Below the pieces are notes generated by a model. It ran no database searches, was not told the DNA's origin, and saw only the letters and a program-made list of their open reading frames with translations. The position numbers and the translations under genes are program-made. Below are positions 1 through 8,242 of a DNA stretch of 64,000 nucleotides, one piece after another; within the stretch, counting starts at the first letter, position 1, and the number at the start of each line of letters is the position of its first letter. The stretch covers positions 3,012,936-3,076,935 of the forward strand of contig NC_007796.1 in NCBI RefSeq assembly GCF_000013445.1, in the 5' to 3' direction. The stretch comes from Methanospirillum hungatei JF-1 (GTDB lineage: Archaea; Halobacteriota; Methanomicrobia; Methanomicrobiales; Methanospirillaceae).

Positions 1-104
1 ATATATTGATATGCTGGTTTTCCGATCTTTGCAAGATCAAGCGCTACGGAGCATTTTTCTGCTTTGTCGCAGGATACAAGACGTTTATAATGCGTTTCGG
101 GCAT
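1..104 (-). CDS. N-terminal fragment of an unidentified protein (runs off left edge)
   Basis: An open frame on the minus strand starts at ATG 104 behind a purine-rich site (aggtgat, 5 nt upstream) and stays open to the window edge, giving 34 residues. They begin MPETHYKRLVSCDKAEKCSV and continue with a helix-like ALDLAKIGKPAY stretch. The composition is protein-like. The plus strand has two shorter open frames over the same bases, so the strand choice is a judgement. No family is recognised. Confidence 0.45.
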   Translation of the reverse strand, partial: MPETHYKRLVSCDKAEKCSVALDLAKIGKPAYQY

Positions 105-490
105 AACTATCACCTATGGGAGAACCAGGACGAACAGCACACAGGAAAACTGTCCGCATGATTGTTCCCGACCTCCCTACTCACAACTCTTGTGAGAACC
201 GGTTATTAAGCATACGCCATGCGTATACGAAATGCAATTGTGCATATCAAAAATCAGAGAGTAATCAATACTACTGAACCAAAGGGATTTTATTAAGCTT
301 GAATATCATACTGAGCGAGAGCTCATTGAGAGATTTCTCATGATTTTCTGATCTCGAGTATCATACGCAGTCTGTCAGTCAGCTCTGATCACTGCGCCAT
401 GACGAATCCTCTCTGATCATGATCATCCAACTGGGAGATTTCAGGGGAATGTAATGCATGGAGTCATGCCTTTTCTGTATAAGAAATGCA
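105..490. other. Intergenic region without a recognised gene
   Basis: No frame of convincing length or composition is present on either strand. There are short inverted repeats, for example atacgc/gcgtat near 213-230 and tctgatcatgatca near 412. None is followed by a T-tract or resembles a known element. Confidence 0.5.
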
Positions 491-493
491 TAG

Positions 494-504
494 AATATAT
501 AGAT
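494..504 (+). promoter_or_regulatory. TATA-like promoter of SLOG cassette 1
   Basis: The AT-rich box aatatatagat lies about 68 nt before the leader hairpin. The same distance recurs in the other two cassettes. The motif aaaggactcc follows it and recurs as aaggactcc in cassette 3. Confidence 0.55.
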
Positions 505-561
505 AACCCTAAAGGACTCCAATTAAACCTTTTTCAAATAATTTTACACCAAAGGAAGTAT

Positions 562-600
562 GTTCACCCGTGGCATCATGGTGCTGGTGACACGGCGAAC
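562..600 (+). promoter_or_regulatory. Structured 5' leader hairpin, cassette 1
   Basis: The stem is nested: GTTC/GAAC at the base, CCGTG/CACGG in the middle and CATCA/TGGTG at the top, around loop TGGTGC. The middle stem differs from cassette 2 (ATGTG/CACAT) on both sides, keeping pairing. It ends 14 nt before the start codon, leaving the ribosome site ggagag free just downstream. A cis-acting RNA or protein-binding element is inferred. Confidence 0.6.
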
Positions 601-614
601 AAAGGAGAGAAGCC

Positions 615-1028
615 ATGAAAAGACTCATCGTTTCAGGACTTCGGACCTGTGACCGAAAGGACATCGTCGAAGCTGAAATCTCGAAATATATTATGGAGAT
701 AGGAGGCGTCGATGAGATCGTGTCCGGTGGTTCAGAAGGTGTGGACCTCTTTGCCAAAGAATATGCACAGGAGAATGGAATTAAGTATGTTGAGTTCCTT
801 CCAGACTGGCAGAGTCATATCAATGCAGCCAGTTTTATCCGGGATGCCCGAATGGTTGAGTATGGCACTCATCTGCTTGTCCTCTCAAACGGAATCAGCA
901 AAGAATCTTTAAACCTTATCGAAGAGGCCAGAAGAAACCGCCTCACTATCAAAACAATCGGCGTCTTTAAAGGAATGCCCGGACATGAAAGCGGGTATGC
1001 CGGTGCATATCCGGGAACATTCTATTAA
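615..1028 (+). CDS. DUF2493 / SLOG-domain protein, copy 1
   Basis: This 137-aa protein has a SLOG-type Rossmann fold signature of the DUF2493 (YspA-like) kind: an N-terminal beta strand KRLIVSGLRTC, the glycine motif GGSEGVD near residue 38, a central conserved INAASFIRD segment and a final VLSNGISKES loop. SLOG proteins are thought to bind nucleotide-derived ligands; no specific ligand can be read here. It is a single soluble domain with no signal peptide. Start 615 follows ggagag by 5 nt and matches the start inferred for both paralogues. It is the most divergent of three local copies, each with the same leader and 3' hairpin, so the cassette was duplicated as a unit. Family assignment is firm, function is not. 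Confidence 0.85.
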   Translation: MKRLIVSGLRTCDRKDIVEAEISKYIMEIGGVDEIVSGGSEGVDLFAKEYAQENGIKYVEFLPDWQSHINAASFIRDARMVEYGTHLLVLSNGISKESLNLIEEARRNRLTIKTIGVFKGMPGHESGYAGAYPGTFY

Positions 1029-1073
1029 TGCCATACGGTATCTCCTCCGTCCCTCCAAATACATACCCGGATG

Positions 1074-1093
1074 CATGAGACCCTCCTCTCATG
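1074..1093 (+). terminator. 3' hairpin after SLOG copy 1
   Basis: A perfect 7-bp stem CATGAGA/TCTCATG around CCCTCC is followed by tctttt. The same design with a CCCTC-containing loop follows copies 2 and 3. Function as terminator or mRNA-stability element is inferred. Confidence 0.5.
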
Positions 1094-1250
1094 TCTTTTG
1101 TTTCTGTTGACTGACTGTCCCACCCTTTTTTTCGCATATCATGATTACTCCTGAGAGAGAATATCGGATTATGAATAATCTAAAGAAGAAAATGGAACCA
1201 AGAGATATTCGGGAAGAGAGAATTGCAGGATTTTATTTTACGTTTTAATT

Positions 1251-1262
1251 TAATATATAAAA
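1251..1262 (+). promoter_or_regulatory. TATA-like promoter of SLOG cassette 2
   Basis: The box taatatataaaa lies about 69 nt before the second leader hairpin, matching the spacing in cassettes 1 and 3. Confidence 0.55.
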
Positions 1263-1321
1263 GTATTTTTTATGGAGTTTAGATAAGATACCTATTTTTA
1301 ACCACAAATGCAAGGATGTTT

Positions 1322-1356
1322 GTTCACATGTGCATCGGTGCTGATGCCACATGAAC
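1322..1356 (+). promoter_or_regulatory. Structured 5' leader hairpin, cassette 2
   Basis: The stem is GTTC/GAAC at the base, ATGTG/CACAT in the middle and CATCG/TGATG (one G-U pair) at the top around a short GTGC loop. The paired changes relative to cassette 1 support RNA structure. The sequence before it (atgcaaggatgtttgttcac) is identical in cassette 3. Confidence 0.6.
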
Positions 1357-1371
1357 CAGGAGAGAATGATC

Positions 1372-1782
1372 ATGAAGAAACTCATTGTAACCGGCCTTCG
1401 GACCTGCGAAAGAAAAGACCTCGTATATGCAGAAATCAGCAAGTATATCTCTGAAATTGGCGGAGTTGACGAGATTGTATCAGGTGGATCCAAAGGTGTT
1501 GACACCTATACCAGACAGTATGCAGAAGAACACGGCATTAAGTTCAAGGAGTTCACCCCTGACTTCCAGAGCCATATCAATGCTGCAACCTTCATCCGTG
1601 ATTCAGAGATGGCAGAATATGGAACTCACCTGCTTGTCCTCTCAAACGGAATCAGCAAGGAATCAAAGAACCTCATCGCTGAAGCACGATCACACAATCT
1701 TCAGGTAAAAAGTGTCGGAGGATTTGAAGGACCTTCAGAGAGTGAGATGTACAGACCTGGTACCGTCCCGACCCTTTACTAA
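1372..1782 (+). CDS. DUF2493 / SLOG-domain protein, copy 2
   Basis: This 136-aa paralogue has the motifs GGSKGVD, INAATFIRDSEM and VLSNGISKES of the DUF2493 SLOG family. It is closest to copy 3, and whole blocks of nucleotides are shared, which suggests recent duplication or gene conversion. An upstream ATG at 1351 would add seven residues but lies inside the leader hairpin. Start 1372 behind ggagag matches copy 1. A possible ATG at 1366 is also in frame. The C-terminus ends in a GFEG-like segment followed by a short variable tail. Cytosolic, ligand unknown. Confidence 0.85.
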   Translation: MKKLIVTGLRTCERKDLVYAEISKYISEIGGVDEIVSGGSKGVDTYTRQYAEEHGIKFKEFTPDFQSHINAATFIRDSEMAEYGTHLLVLSNGISKESKNLIAEARSHNLQVKSVGGFEGPSESEMYRPGTVPTLY

Positions 1783-1820
1783 ACACCATCCCCAAATTCC
1801 TCGGGATCTCTATCACCATA

Positions 1821-1848
1821 CATGGGAGATACCCTCCTTTATCCCATG
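1821..1848 (+). terminator. 3' hairpin after SLOG copy 2
   Basis: Stem CATGGGA/TCCCATG encloses a loop containing ACCCTCC and is followed by ttt. The stem differs from that of copy 1 on both sides (AGA/TCT against GGA/TCC), so pairing is conserved over sequence. Confidence 0.5.
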
Positions 1849-1906
1849 TTTCATGAAATAAAACGCATGGAACGTTTTTATTCTTCAAAAGCTCATCATT
1901 TCTGAC

Positions 1907-2791
1907 ATGGATGCTTTTTTGCCTGAAGATATCTCCCCACAGACGACGGATGAAAAACCTCACCCGCTTCTGAAATATCTGAAGGGCTTTCAGGCAGGTT
2001 ACGAATTTTCTGAATTATCACCAGAAGAGCAGTCCCTCTCAACAGAGATCATTGATGATTTCTCTTATTATATGTGGTTGTATCAGGATCAGACACCGGG
2101 CAACTGGACAAAGGATGGAGTTGAAAGGACATTGCTCATTCACTATCCCAGGTCGCTCATCCATTGCGAGGAGTATATTCTGGCGGTCCCGATCATTTTG
2201 TCCCGTTTTTTTGCATACTGTGCATCAGATAACCAGATGATAGGAGAAGAAGATCTTCCGGACCATATGCCGGCTCTGACCACTCAGTATTATTGCCGGA
2301 TGGATGAATCACAGTATTGGGGACCGAGAAAAGCATTCATCTTCCTTGCGCTCGCCGCCGGCGTTGATAGTTCCCGGGATGATGCCATGTCCACCTTTAT
2401 CTACCGATTCATTCAAAACCAGGTTCCAGGAAAAGATGAACAGACCATACGCTCCTTAACGCACGTCTTATACGAATGGCTGTTCCCTTTCTCTGACTCC
2501 AGGGAGCTCGCATCCCTGGATCCGGATTCCTACCGGCATTGTGCACCAGTTATCAGCACACTTATAAAATACCTGGTTATTGGATGCGGGATTCCTCCCA
2601 TGGAATGGACAGGGGCAGATATATCGCGATCTCTTACCGATCTTCTCATCACAAGCCCGGACCTTGAAAACAGGCAGCACTATATCGTCCCCATCCTCCT
2701 ATCTTTCTTTACCTTCCTTTCAAAAGAGCAGTTACAACCCCATGCTGATGAGATATGTCATGTATTGGCTTCTCCTGACCGGAAGATATGA
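1907..2791 (+). CDS. Hypothetical protein, 294 aa
   Basis: No family is recognised. The protein is soluble, rich in aromatic and acidic residues, and looks all-helical, with segments such as DDFSYYMWLYQDQTPGNW near residue 50. There is no signal peptide and no clear membrane helix. It starts at ATG 1907, 58 nt after the hairpin of SLOG copy 2, and ends before the promoter of copy 3. It lacks the leader hairpin and good ribosome site of its neighbours, so it is probably a separate unit. Its position between two near-identical cassettes could reflect insertion or functional pairing; the sequence does not decide. Confidence 0.7.
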   Translation: MDAFLPEDISPQTTDEKPHPLLKYLKGFQAGYEFSELSPEEQSLSTEIIDDFSYYMWLYQDQTPGNWTKDGVERTLLIHYPRSLIHCEEYILAVPIILSRFFAYCASDNQMIGEEDLPDHMPALTTQYYCRMDESQYWGPRKAFIFLALAAGVDSSRDDAMSTFIYRFIQNQVPGKDEQTIRSLTHVLYEWLFPFSDSRELASLDPDSYRHCAPVISTLIKYLVIGCGIPPMEWTGADISRSLTDLLITSPDLENRQHYIVPILLSFFTFLSKEQLQPHADEICHVLASPDRKI

Positions 2792-2895
2792 CCAGCCCCC
2801 CCATAATCACCTTCCGGTTGGATACTCTGTTATAAACAATAATTTTATCCTTCAGCCATGTCAGTTAAGCAGATAAGGATAAATGCTACTTTATA

Positions 2896-2905
2896 ATTTA
2901 TAAAA
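2896..2905 (+). promoter_or_regulatory. TATA-like promoter of SLOG cassette 3
   Basis: The box tttataaaag lies about 68 nt before the third leader hairpin and is followed by aaggactcc, also seen in cassette 1. Confidence 0.55.
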
Positions 2906-2964
2906 GTATGCCATAAGGACTCCTGAAAAAATATCTATTTTTAACGTCAAATGCAAGGATGTTT

Positions 2965-3002
2965 GTTCACAAGTGACATCATGGTGCTGATGACACACGA
3001 AC
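2965..3002 (+). promoter_or_regulatory. Structured 5' leader hairpin, cassette 3
   Basis: The stem is GTTC/GAAC, GTG/CAC and CATCA/TGATG around loop TGGTGC. The outer part of the middle stem is weaker than in copies 1 and 2. The ribosome site aggagag follows directly. Confidence 0.6.
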
Positions 3003-3020
3003 CATAAGGAGAGAATGACC

Positions 3021-3431
3021 ATGAAGAAACTCATCGTGACAGGACTTCGGACCTGCGAAAGAAAAGACCTCGTATATGCAGAAATCAACAAGTACATCTC
3101 GGAGATCGGTGGAGTTGATGAGATTGTATCCGGAGGATCCGGTGGAGTTGATATGTTCACGAAAGAATATGCACTGGAACATGGCATTACGTTCAGGGAA
3201 TTTGCCCCGGATTTCCAGAGCTATATCAATGCAGCCACCTTTATCCGTGATTCAGAGATGGCAGAATACGCGACCCACCTGCTTGTCCTCTCAAACGGAA
3301 TCAGCAAGGAATCAAAGAACCTCATCGCTGAGGCAAAGGCAAACAATCTTCAGGTAAAAAGCGTCGGTGGCTTTGAAGGACGTTCCGAGGCAGATTACTA
3401 CCACACCGGTGCAGTCCCGACCCCATACTAA
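3021..3431 (+). CDS. DUF2493 / SLOG-domain protein, copy 3
   Basis: This 136-aa protein is very similar to copy 2, with GGSGGVD, INAATFIRDSEM and VLSNGISKES motifs. An in-frame ATG at 3015 adds two residues; 3021 is preferred because it aligns with copy 1, which has only that start. Changes from copy 2 concentrate in the surface helix after the glycine motif (MFTKEYALEHGI) and in the last 15 residues. That pattern would fit different ligands or partners for otherwise identical folds. Confidence 0.85.
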   Translation: MKKLIVTGLRTCERKDLVYAEINKYISEIGGVDEIVSGGSGGVDMFTKEYALEHGITFREFAPDFQSYINAATFIRDSEMAEYATHLLVLSNGISKESKNLIAEAKANNLQVKSVGGFEGRSEADYYHTGAVPTPY

Positions 3432-3470
3432 CCCTATACCAATCTTTCTGATTCCTCACCTATCACATAC

Positions 3471-3501
3471 CATGAGAAATACCCTCTATTTCTCTTACAT
3501 G
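3471..3501 (+). terminator. 3' hairpin after SLOG copy 3
   Basis: Stem GAGAAATA/TATTTCTC, extended by CATG ends, surrounds CCCTC. It is the third instance of the cassette 3' hairpin and is followed by tttatta. Confidence 0.5.
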
Positions 3502-3626
3502 TTTATTATCAAGCCTTTTCCCGATTATTCATAGTATATCATTTTTTGTGCCCTGGATTCAAATCATCATCTTCATCTGTATACACAGCATGATGTTTTT
3601 AAAAGGCATGTAGGATATGCTCGTCT

Positions 3627-4937
3627 ATGAAATCAAATCCTGACACCTCACTACACATCCTGATCGTTGAGGATAACCGGACTCAGGCAGAATATCTCCG
3701 CCATCTCCTTGAAAAACGGGGACATCAGGTTACGGTATCACAGAACGGTTTTGAAGCTTTGGAGAGAATTGAAGAGAAGAGACCGGATATCATCCTTACT
3801 GATGTGATGATGCCTGATATGGACGGGTATACCCTGTGTAAAACGGTAAAACAGCATGAAAAGTTTCACGACATCCCTGTCATCCTGGTGACGCATCTGT
3901 ACAGCCCGGTGGATGTGATCAAGGGTCTTGAAGCCGGTGCTGATAACTTCATCATTAAACCCTATGATCCTGAGTATATCTTCTCCCGGATAACGGGCAT
4001 CATGCAGGCAAAGAATCATCCAGGCACACAAGAGCCTGTCCAGCCGCTTGATGTGGTATTCTCCAGTGAAGTACATACCATCGCATCAAGCCGGATGCAG
4101 ATCCTGAACATTCTTCTTTCAACCTATGAAACCGCGGTCAAGAATAACAGCGAACTGCAGGTAGCCCATGAACGGCTCCATTATACGAACGCACAGCTGC
4201 AGAAACTGATTGAAGATCTTGAGCAGACAAATGAGTCACTTCATCTGAAAAATCTTGAACGAGGCAGGCTCGAGACCGCACTGGCTGCCGCACATGAAAA
4301 GATCGAGATTCTCTCAGAGGCGCTCAAACAGATATATCAGATTCGGGTGCAGCCGGCAGACGAGATTCTTTCAGTACAGGCATCATTACCGGATGTAGGA
4401 GAGGGGATCAGTACTGCTTCTTCGCACCTGCATGCCGGTATGATCGCCCTGAAAAATATCCGGCAGTATATCAGAACAGGAACAATGCCCCGGACATGGC
4501 TGGGTATCAGAAACAGTATTAATAATACGATTGACCGGGTGCGCAGGCAGTCAATCAGGTATGAAAATCTCATTCCTGAAGACATTGAGATTTATGCCGA
4601 TCCCTGCTTTGAACACGTCCTCTCAGATCTCATCGTTGCCCTTCAGGATGGAGATGAGAAGCCAACGGAGATGCGGTTCTCGTTTCATGTGAAAGAGAAC
4701 GGATATGTCATCATCTGTGAAAACAATGACCAGGGAATAGCAGAGACTGACAAGGAAAAGATATTCACCTTTCACCATGGTCTGTTGTCACATCCATCCC
4801 TCTGTCTTATCAGGGAGATGCTGGCACTCTCCGGCATGGATATTGCAGAGACGGGGATACAAGGCCATCGGACACGATTTGAGATCGGGTGCCCGGAATC
4901 ATCAGTCCGGTTTGGATCAGATATTCAGGACCTCTAA
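3627..4937 (+). CDS. Response-regulator receiver with degenerate histidine-kinase-like C-terminus
   Basis: Residues 9-125 form a canonical receiver domain: acidic pair E15/D16, phospho-acceptor D59 in ILTDVMM, T89 and K111. A coiled coil follows at about 165-230 (HERLHYTNAQLQKLIEDLEQ). The last 200 residues resemble an HATPase domain, but the N-box asparagine region reads DPCFEHVLSDLIVAL. The G1 region reads NNDQGIAETDKEKIF, and no phospho-accepting histidine box is visible. The tail resembles that of the broken kinase at 31204-32892. It probably receives phosphate from another kinase and relays by protein contact. Monocistronic, cytosolic. Confidence 0.8.
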   Translation: MKSNPDTSLHILIVEDNRTQAEYLRHLLEKRGHQVTVSQNGFEALERIEEKRPDIILTDVMMPDMDGYTLCKTVKQHEKFHDIPVILVTHLYSPVDVIKGLEAGADNFIIKPYDPEYIFSRITGIMQAKNHPGTQEPVQPLDVVFSSEVHTIASSRMQILNILLSTYETAVKNNSELQVAHERLHYTNAQLQKLIEDLEQTNESLHLKNLERGRLETALAAAHEKIEILSEALKQIYQIRVQPADEILSVQASLPDVGEGISTASSHLHAGMIALKNIRQYIRTGTMPRTWLGIRNSINNTIDRVRRQSIRYENLIPEDIEIYADPCFEHVLSDLIVALQDGDEKPTEMRFSFHVKENGYVIICENNDQGIAETDKEKIFTFHHGLLSHPSLCLIREMLALSGMDIAETGIQGHRTRFEIGCPESSVRFGSDIQDL

Positions 4938-5215
4938 AACATGGGGTTTTAATCCGATTCAGAAAAGAACAGCCCTTTCAAAAACAGGGGATATCGAGGA
5001 AGGGTTATTCATACCAGAATGAACACATGTTCGGTGATTGTGATATATTGGCCCCTGTTTTCCTGTGTGTGATTTTAGCGTTCAGAGCAGACTCCGGCTC
5101 AATAGCGTGAAGACCTCGCCTCACACATGAGCATACAAAATTCGCCCTATGGAGATTAATAGGTAAATAAACGGGTGGCCGAAAGAATAAATCTTATTAA
5201 CAAAAACATAAAACC

Positions 5216-7867
5216 GTGGATTCCGGTAGTTCAAAAATAAATCAGGATATCCTGGAGACCTTTACCAAGGGAAAAAAATCCCTGAGTATATCAGATATCT
5301 CCCGTTTATCCGGCCATCACAGACACACCGTTGCCCGGTACTTAGACAACCTGGTATCATCCGGAAAACTTGAGATGCGCCAGCATGGGCAGAAGAAGAA
5401 GTACTATTTGTCAGATATCCAACCGGAATCCTCCATACTCAACTTTTCGCCTCACATGCTCATCATCCTGAACATGGATCTCTCCATTAGATGGGCAAAT
5501 GATTCATTTTTACGGATGATACATTCAACAATTGAAGCCATCTCCAACCTGAGCATTGAAGCACTACATCTTGATGACCTGTTTGGCCCTGACCTTGTTG
5601 CAGCAATCCGGATGGTCCGACCTGGTGAAACACGATCAGAAGAGGCACGAATTATCCGTGAAGAGAAAGAGACGCTGTACCTGTTTACCATATCCGCCGT
5701 CTCGTTCTTCCAGGAACGTCCTGCGCTTGTGATCACCGGGGAGGACATTACTGAAAAGAAGGCCCTTCAGGAGGCAATACGTACAAGTGAGTCAAATCTT
5801 CGTCTTATCACCGAATCAGTTCATGACATGATCATCAGGTGGGAGCCTGACGGAATGATATCCTATGTCTCACCTGCATGTGAACTGCTCACCGGGTATG
5901 TCTCCCAGGAACTGATGGGAAAGACGATATCAGAATTTATTCATCCCGAAGATCTCCCCCGGTTTCAGAATGGTGGTGAAACCGAGACGGTGAACTGGTC
6001 CCGCCTCCCTTCATCATTCAGATTCCGGACGCTGAAAGGGAAATGGATATGGTTTGAGACCACCACAACCCCCCGGCTTTCAGAGACCGGCGAGATTCTG
6101 GACTATATTTCGGTCTGGCGGGATATTACCGCATGGCTTGAGGCAGAGACCAAGCTGGCACTGAGTGAAGAAAAATACCGCCGTCTTTTTGAGGGTGCAA
6201 AAGATGCCATTATCCTTATGGAACTGACCGAGAACTTAAAGCATGCACGATTTCGTGAAGTAAATAACCTGACCTGCCAGCTGACCGGGTATACCTATCA
6301 GGAGTTTCTGACCCTTTCCCTGTCTGATATCATTCCTGAATCCATGGAGGAGTATTTTAATGAGGTTACTGAAAAGTTCATGCAGAATGAACAGGGGTTC
6401 TTTGAGATAGATCTCGTTCGCAAGGATGGGAGTCTGGTCCCGGTTGAAGTAAATGCCCACCTCTTTTACCTGCAGGGAAAACCGGTTGTTCTCGCAATTA
6501 CCCGTGATATCACTGAACGGAGAAAGACTGAAGCAGCGATTAAAGAAGCACACCAGCGTCTTGAAGACATACTTGAATTCCTCCCCGACCCGGTCTTCGT
6601 GCTTGATACTGAAGGAACAGTGACGGCATGGAACCGGGCTATGGAAGAACTAACCGGGACAAAAAAGGAGGATATTATCGGATGTGGAGATTATGCCTGT
6701 GCAGTCGCCTTTTATCATCAGAAACGGCCGGTCCTCGCAGATTATATCCTCCATCGCGATGAAACCGTCCTCTTTCGGTATAACAATCCGGATATCGACG
6801 GAGACCGGGTCACGGTTGATGTTCAGACCCTGCATCCGGTTACAAAACAGCGAATCTGGCTGTGGATAAAGGCAGCTCCAATATATAATCTCAACGGGGA
6901 CATCATCGGAGTCATTGAGACCCTGAGGGATATCAGTGAACGAAAGATAATGGAGTTGGAGATTCGAAAACAGAACGCGATTTTCGAAGCGGTAAGCCGG
7001 GCTGCTTCAGATATTCTCCAGTCAGCAAACTTTGAAGATGCTGCTCTTCGGACCATCGGCTTGATTGGAGAGGCAACATCCGTCAGTCGTGTCTGCCTTC
7101 TTGAAAAGGCACCCTCATCCAGTATCCAGCTTATCAGATCAGAACTTGAATGGAATGCGAAAACAGGAATTGTCGGACGGACCCGGTCTCCCTTATCAAT
7201 GAGACTGAAAAATGACGATGAAGGATCGATCATAGAGGATGTGTTCGTACAAGAGAAGACCATCTACAGTCTGGTAAAAGATCTCAAGGGAAGTGATCGT
7301 CGGATTCTTGAACCGGAAGGAGTAAAATCAATCCTTCTCGTCCCTATCAAAACCAAAACTGATATCTGGGGTGCTGTCGGGTTTCTTGAAACAAACTCTG
7401 AGCGTATCTGGAGTCGAAAAGAGATTAGTGCTCTAGAAATCGGATCATCGCTCATCGGAAGTGCTCTCATGAGATTTGAAGCCGGGGAAAATCTTGAAAA
7501 GAGTGAGAAACAGTTCAGAACCCTGGCTCAGAACATTCCTGGGATCGTGTTCAGGGTCTCACTTGCCGGTTCAGACATGGAGTTTTACAACGACCATCTC
7601 GAATCGGTGACCGGATACACCGCAAAAGAACTTGCAAGCGGACAGATCAGCTCTCTTATCCCACTTATTTTTCCTGATGACAAACAGCGGGTTATTCAGG
7701 CAAAGAAAGAGTCAATCAAAACAGGAGAGCCATACGAGATAGAGTACCGGATTATTGACAAGTTTGGACATATAAGGGTCATGAGCGAGCGTGGCAGACC
7801 AGTCGCTGATGAAACCGGACTTGTCGTCAGTATTGACGGCATTATTCAGGAAGTTGGATCAGGATAG
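5216..7867 (+). CDS. HTH-multi-PAS-GAF sensor protein without kinase domain
   Basis: This 883-aa cytosolic sensor starts with a winged-helix/HTH segment (about 20-67, SISDISRLSGHHRHTVARYL). Five PAS-type repeats follow at about 70-180, 190-305, 318-425, 438-565 and 745-880, with a GAF domain at about 570-735 between the last two. PAC-like ends (ITEKKALQ, ITERRKTE, ISERKIME) mark the repeats. There is no HisKA or HATPase domain, so it is probably a DNA-binding one-component sensor. The start is GTG 5216, chosen because a TATA-like aataaatctta lies about 25 nt upstream and no ribosome site is present, as in leaderless archaeal genes. It ends in TAG with no coding continuation after it. Confidence 0.85.
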   Translation: MDSGSSKINQDILETFTKGKKSLSISDISRLSGHHRHTVARYLDNLVSSGKLEMRQHGQKKKYYLSDIQPESSILNFSPHMLIILNMDLSIRWANDSFLRMIHSTIEAISNLSIEALHLDDLFGPDLVAAIRMVRPGETRSEEARIIREEKETLYLFTISAVSFFQERPALVITGEDITEKKALQEAIRTSESNLRLITESVHDMIIRWEPDGMISYVSPACELLTGYVSQELMGKTISEFIHPEDLPRFQNGGETETVNWSRLPSSFRFRTLKGKWIWFETTTTPRLSETGEILDYISVWRDITAWLEAETKLALSEEKYRRLFEGAKDAIILMELTENLKHARFREVNNLTCQLTGYTYQEFLTLSLSDIIPESMEEYFNEVTEKFMQNEQGFFEIDLVRKDGSLVPVEVNAHLFYLQGKPVVLAITRDITERRKTEAAIKEAHQRLEDILEFLPDPVFVLDTEGTVTAWNRAMEELTGTKKEDIIGCGDYACAVAFYHQKRPVLADYILHRDETVLFRYNNPDIDGDRVTVDVQTLHPVTKQRIWLWIKAAPIYNLNGDIIGVIETLRDISERKIMELEIRKQNAIFEAVSRAASDILQSANFEDAALRTIGLIGEATSVSRVCLLEKAPSSSIQLIRSELEWNAKTGIVGRTRSPLSMRLKNDDEGSIIEDVFVQEKTIYSLVKDLKGSDRRILEPEGVKSILLVPIKTKTDIWGAVGFLETNSERIWSRKEISALEIGSSLIGSALMRFEAGENLEKSEKQFRTLAQNIPGIVFRVSLAGSDMEFYNDHLESVTGYTAKELASGQISSLIPLIFPDDKQRVIQAKKESIKTGEPYEIEYRIIDKFGHIRVMSERGRPVADETGLVVSIDGIIQEVGSG

Positions 7868-7919
7868 CCTGAAGGACGAATCAGGTGCAACCGGGGAGTA
7901 CCCGGAAAACAACCGTCGC

Positions 7920-8162
7920 TTATTCACAAAATGCCTGTTCAAAGGCCATCTGGTTATGAGAGTACCGAAAATGTCTTCGAATGGCAACACTTTTACTGAT
8001 TGGATTTATCCATGACGGGTGGCGATTTGCCAGAGGCGATGCGTGATAAATGAAAAATTCGCCATTCCCTGTTTTATACATAAATGAACCCCGTTCTTCT
8101 CGTTCTCCAATCAGAATGGAGGTTCTCGTGTCATATATATGACCATTTATTATCTCTTTCAC
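7920..8162 (-). CDS. Small hypothetical protein with INGxxYDT-type N-terminus
   Basis: This is an 80-aa protein starting at GTG 8162 behind caggtg; GTG 8168 would add two residues. The opening (KEIINGHIYDTRTSILIGE) and the following FMYKTGNGEFFIYHAS resemble small stand-alone proteins with the theme KxINGxxYDTxTAxxI, followed by an aromatic strand and a GxFFxH segment. Such proteins are seen in phage and plasmid settings; that comparison is from memory and has no assigned function. It is oriented like the adjacent hemerythrin but is read separately. Confidence 0.55.
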   Translation of the reverse strand: MKEIINGHIYDTRTSILIGEREERGSFMYKTGNGEFFIYHASPLANRHPSWINPISKSVAIRRHFRYSHNQMAFEQAFCE

Positions 8163-8242
8163 GTGCACCTGCGCAACGATGCGCCTGAAATAAACGGCCT
8201 TTGAGAATATAATACTGATGGAGGAGAGATGGAATACCTAAA

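Noticed and set aside
6823-7263. 146-aa minus-strand frame
   Set aside because: It lies entirely inside the PAS/GAF sensor gene and has the low-complexity composition of a shadow frame.
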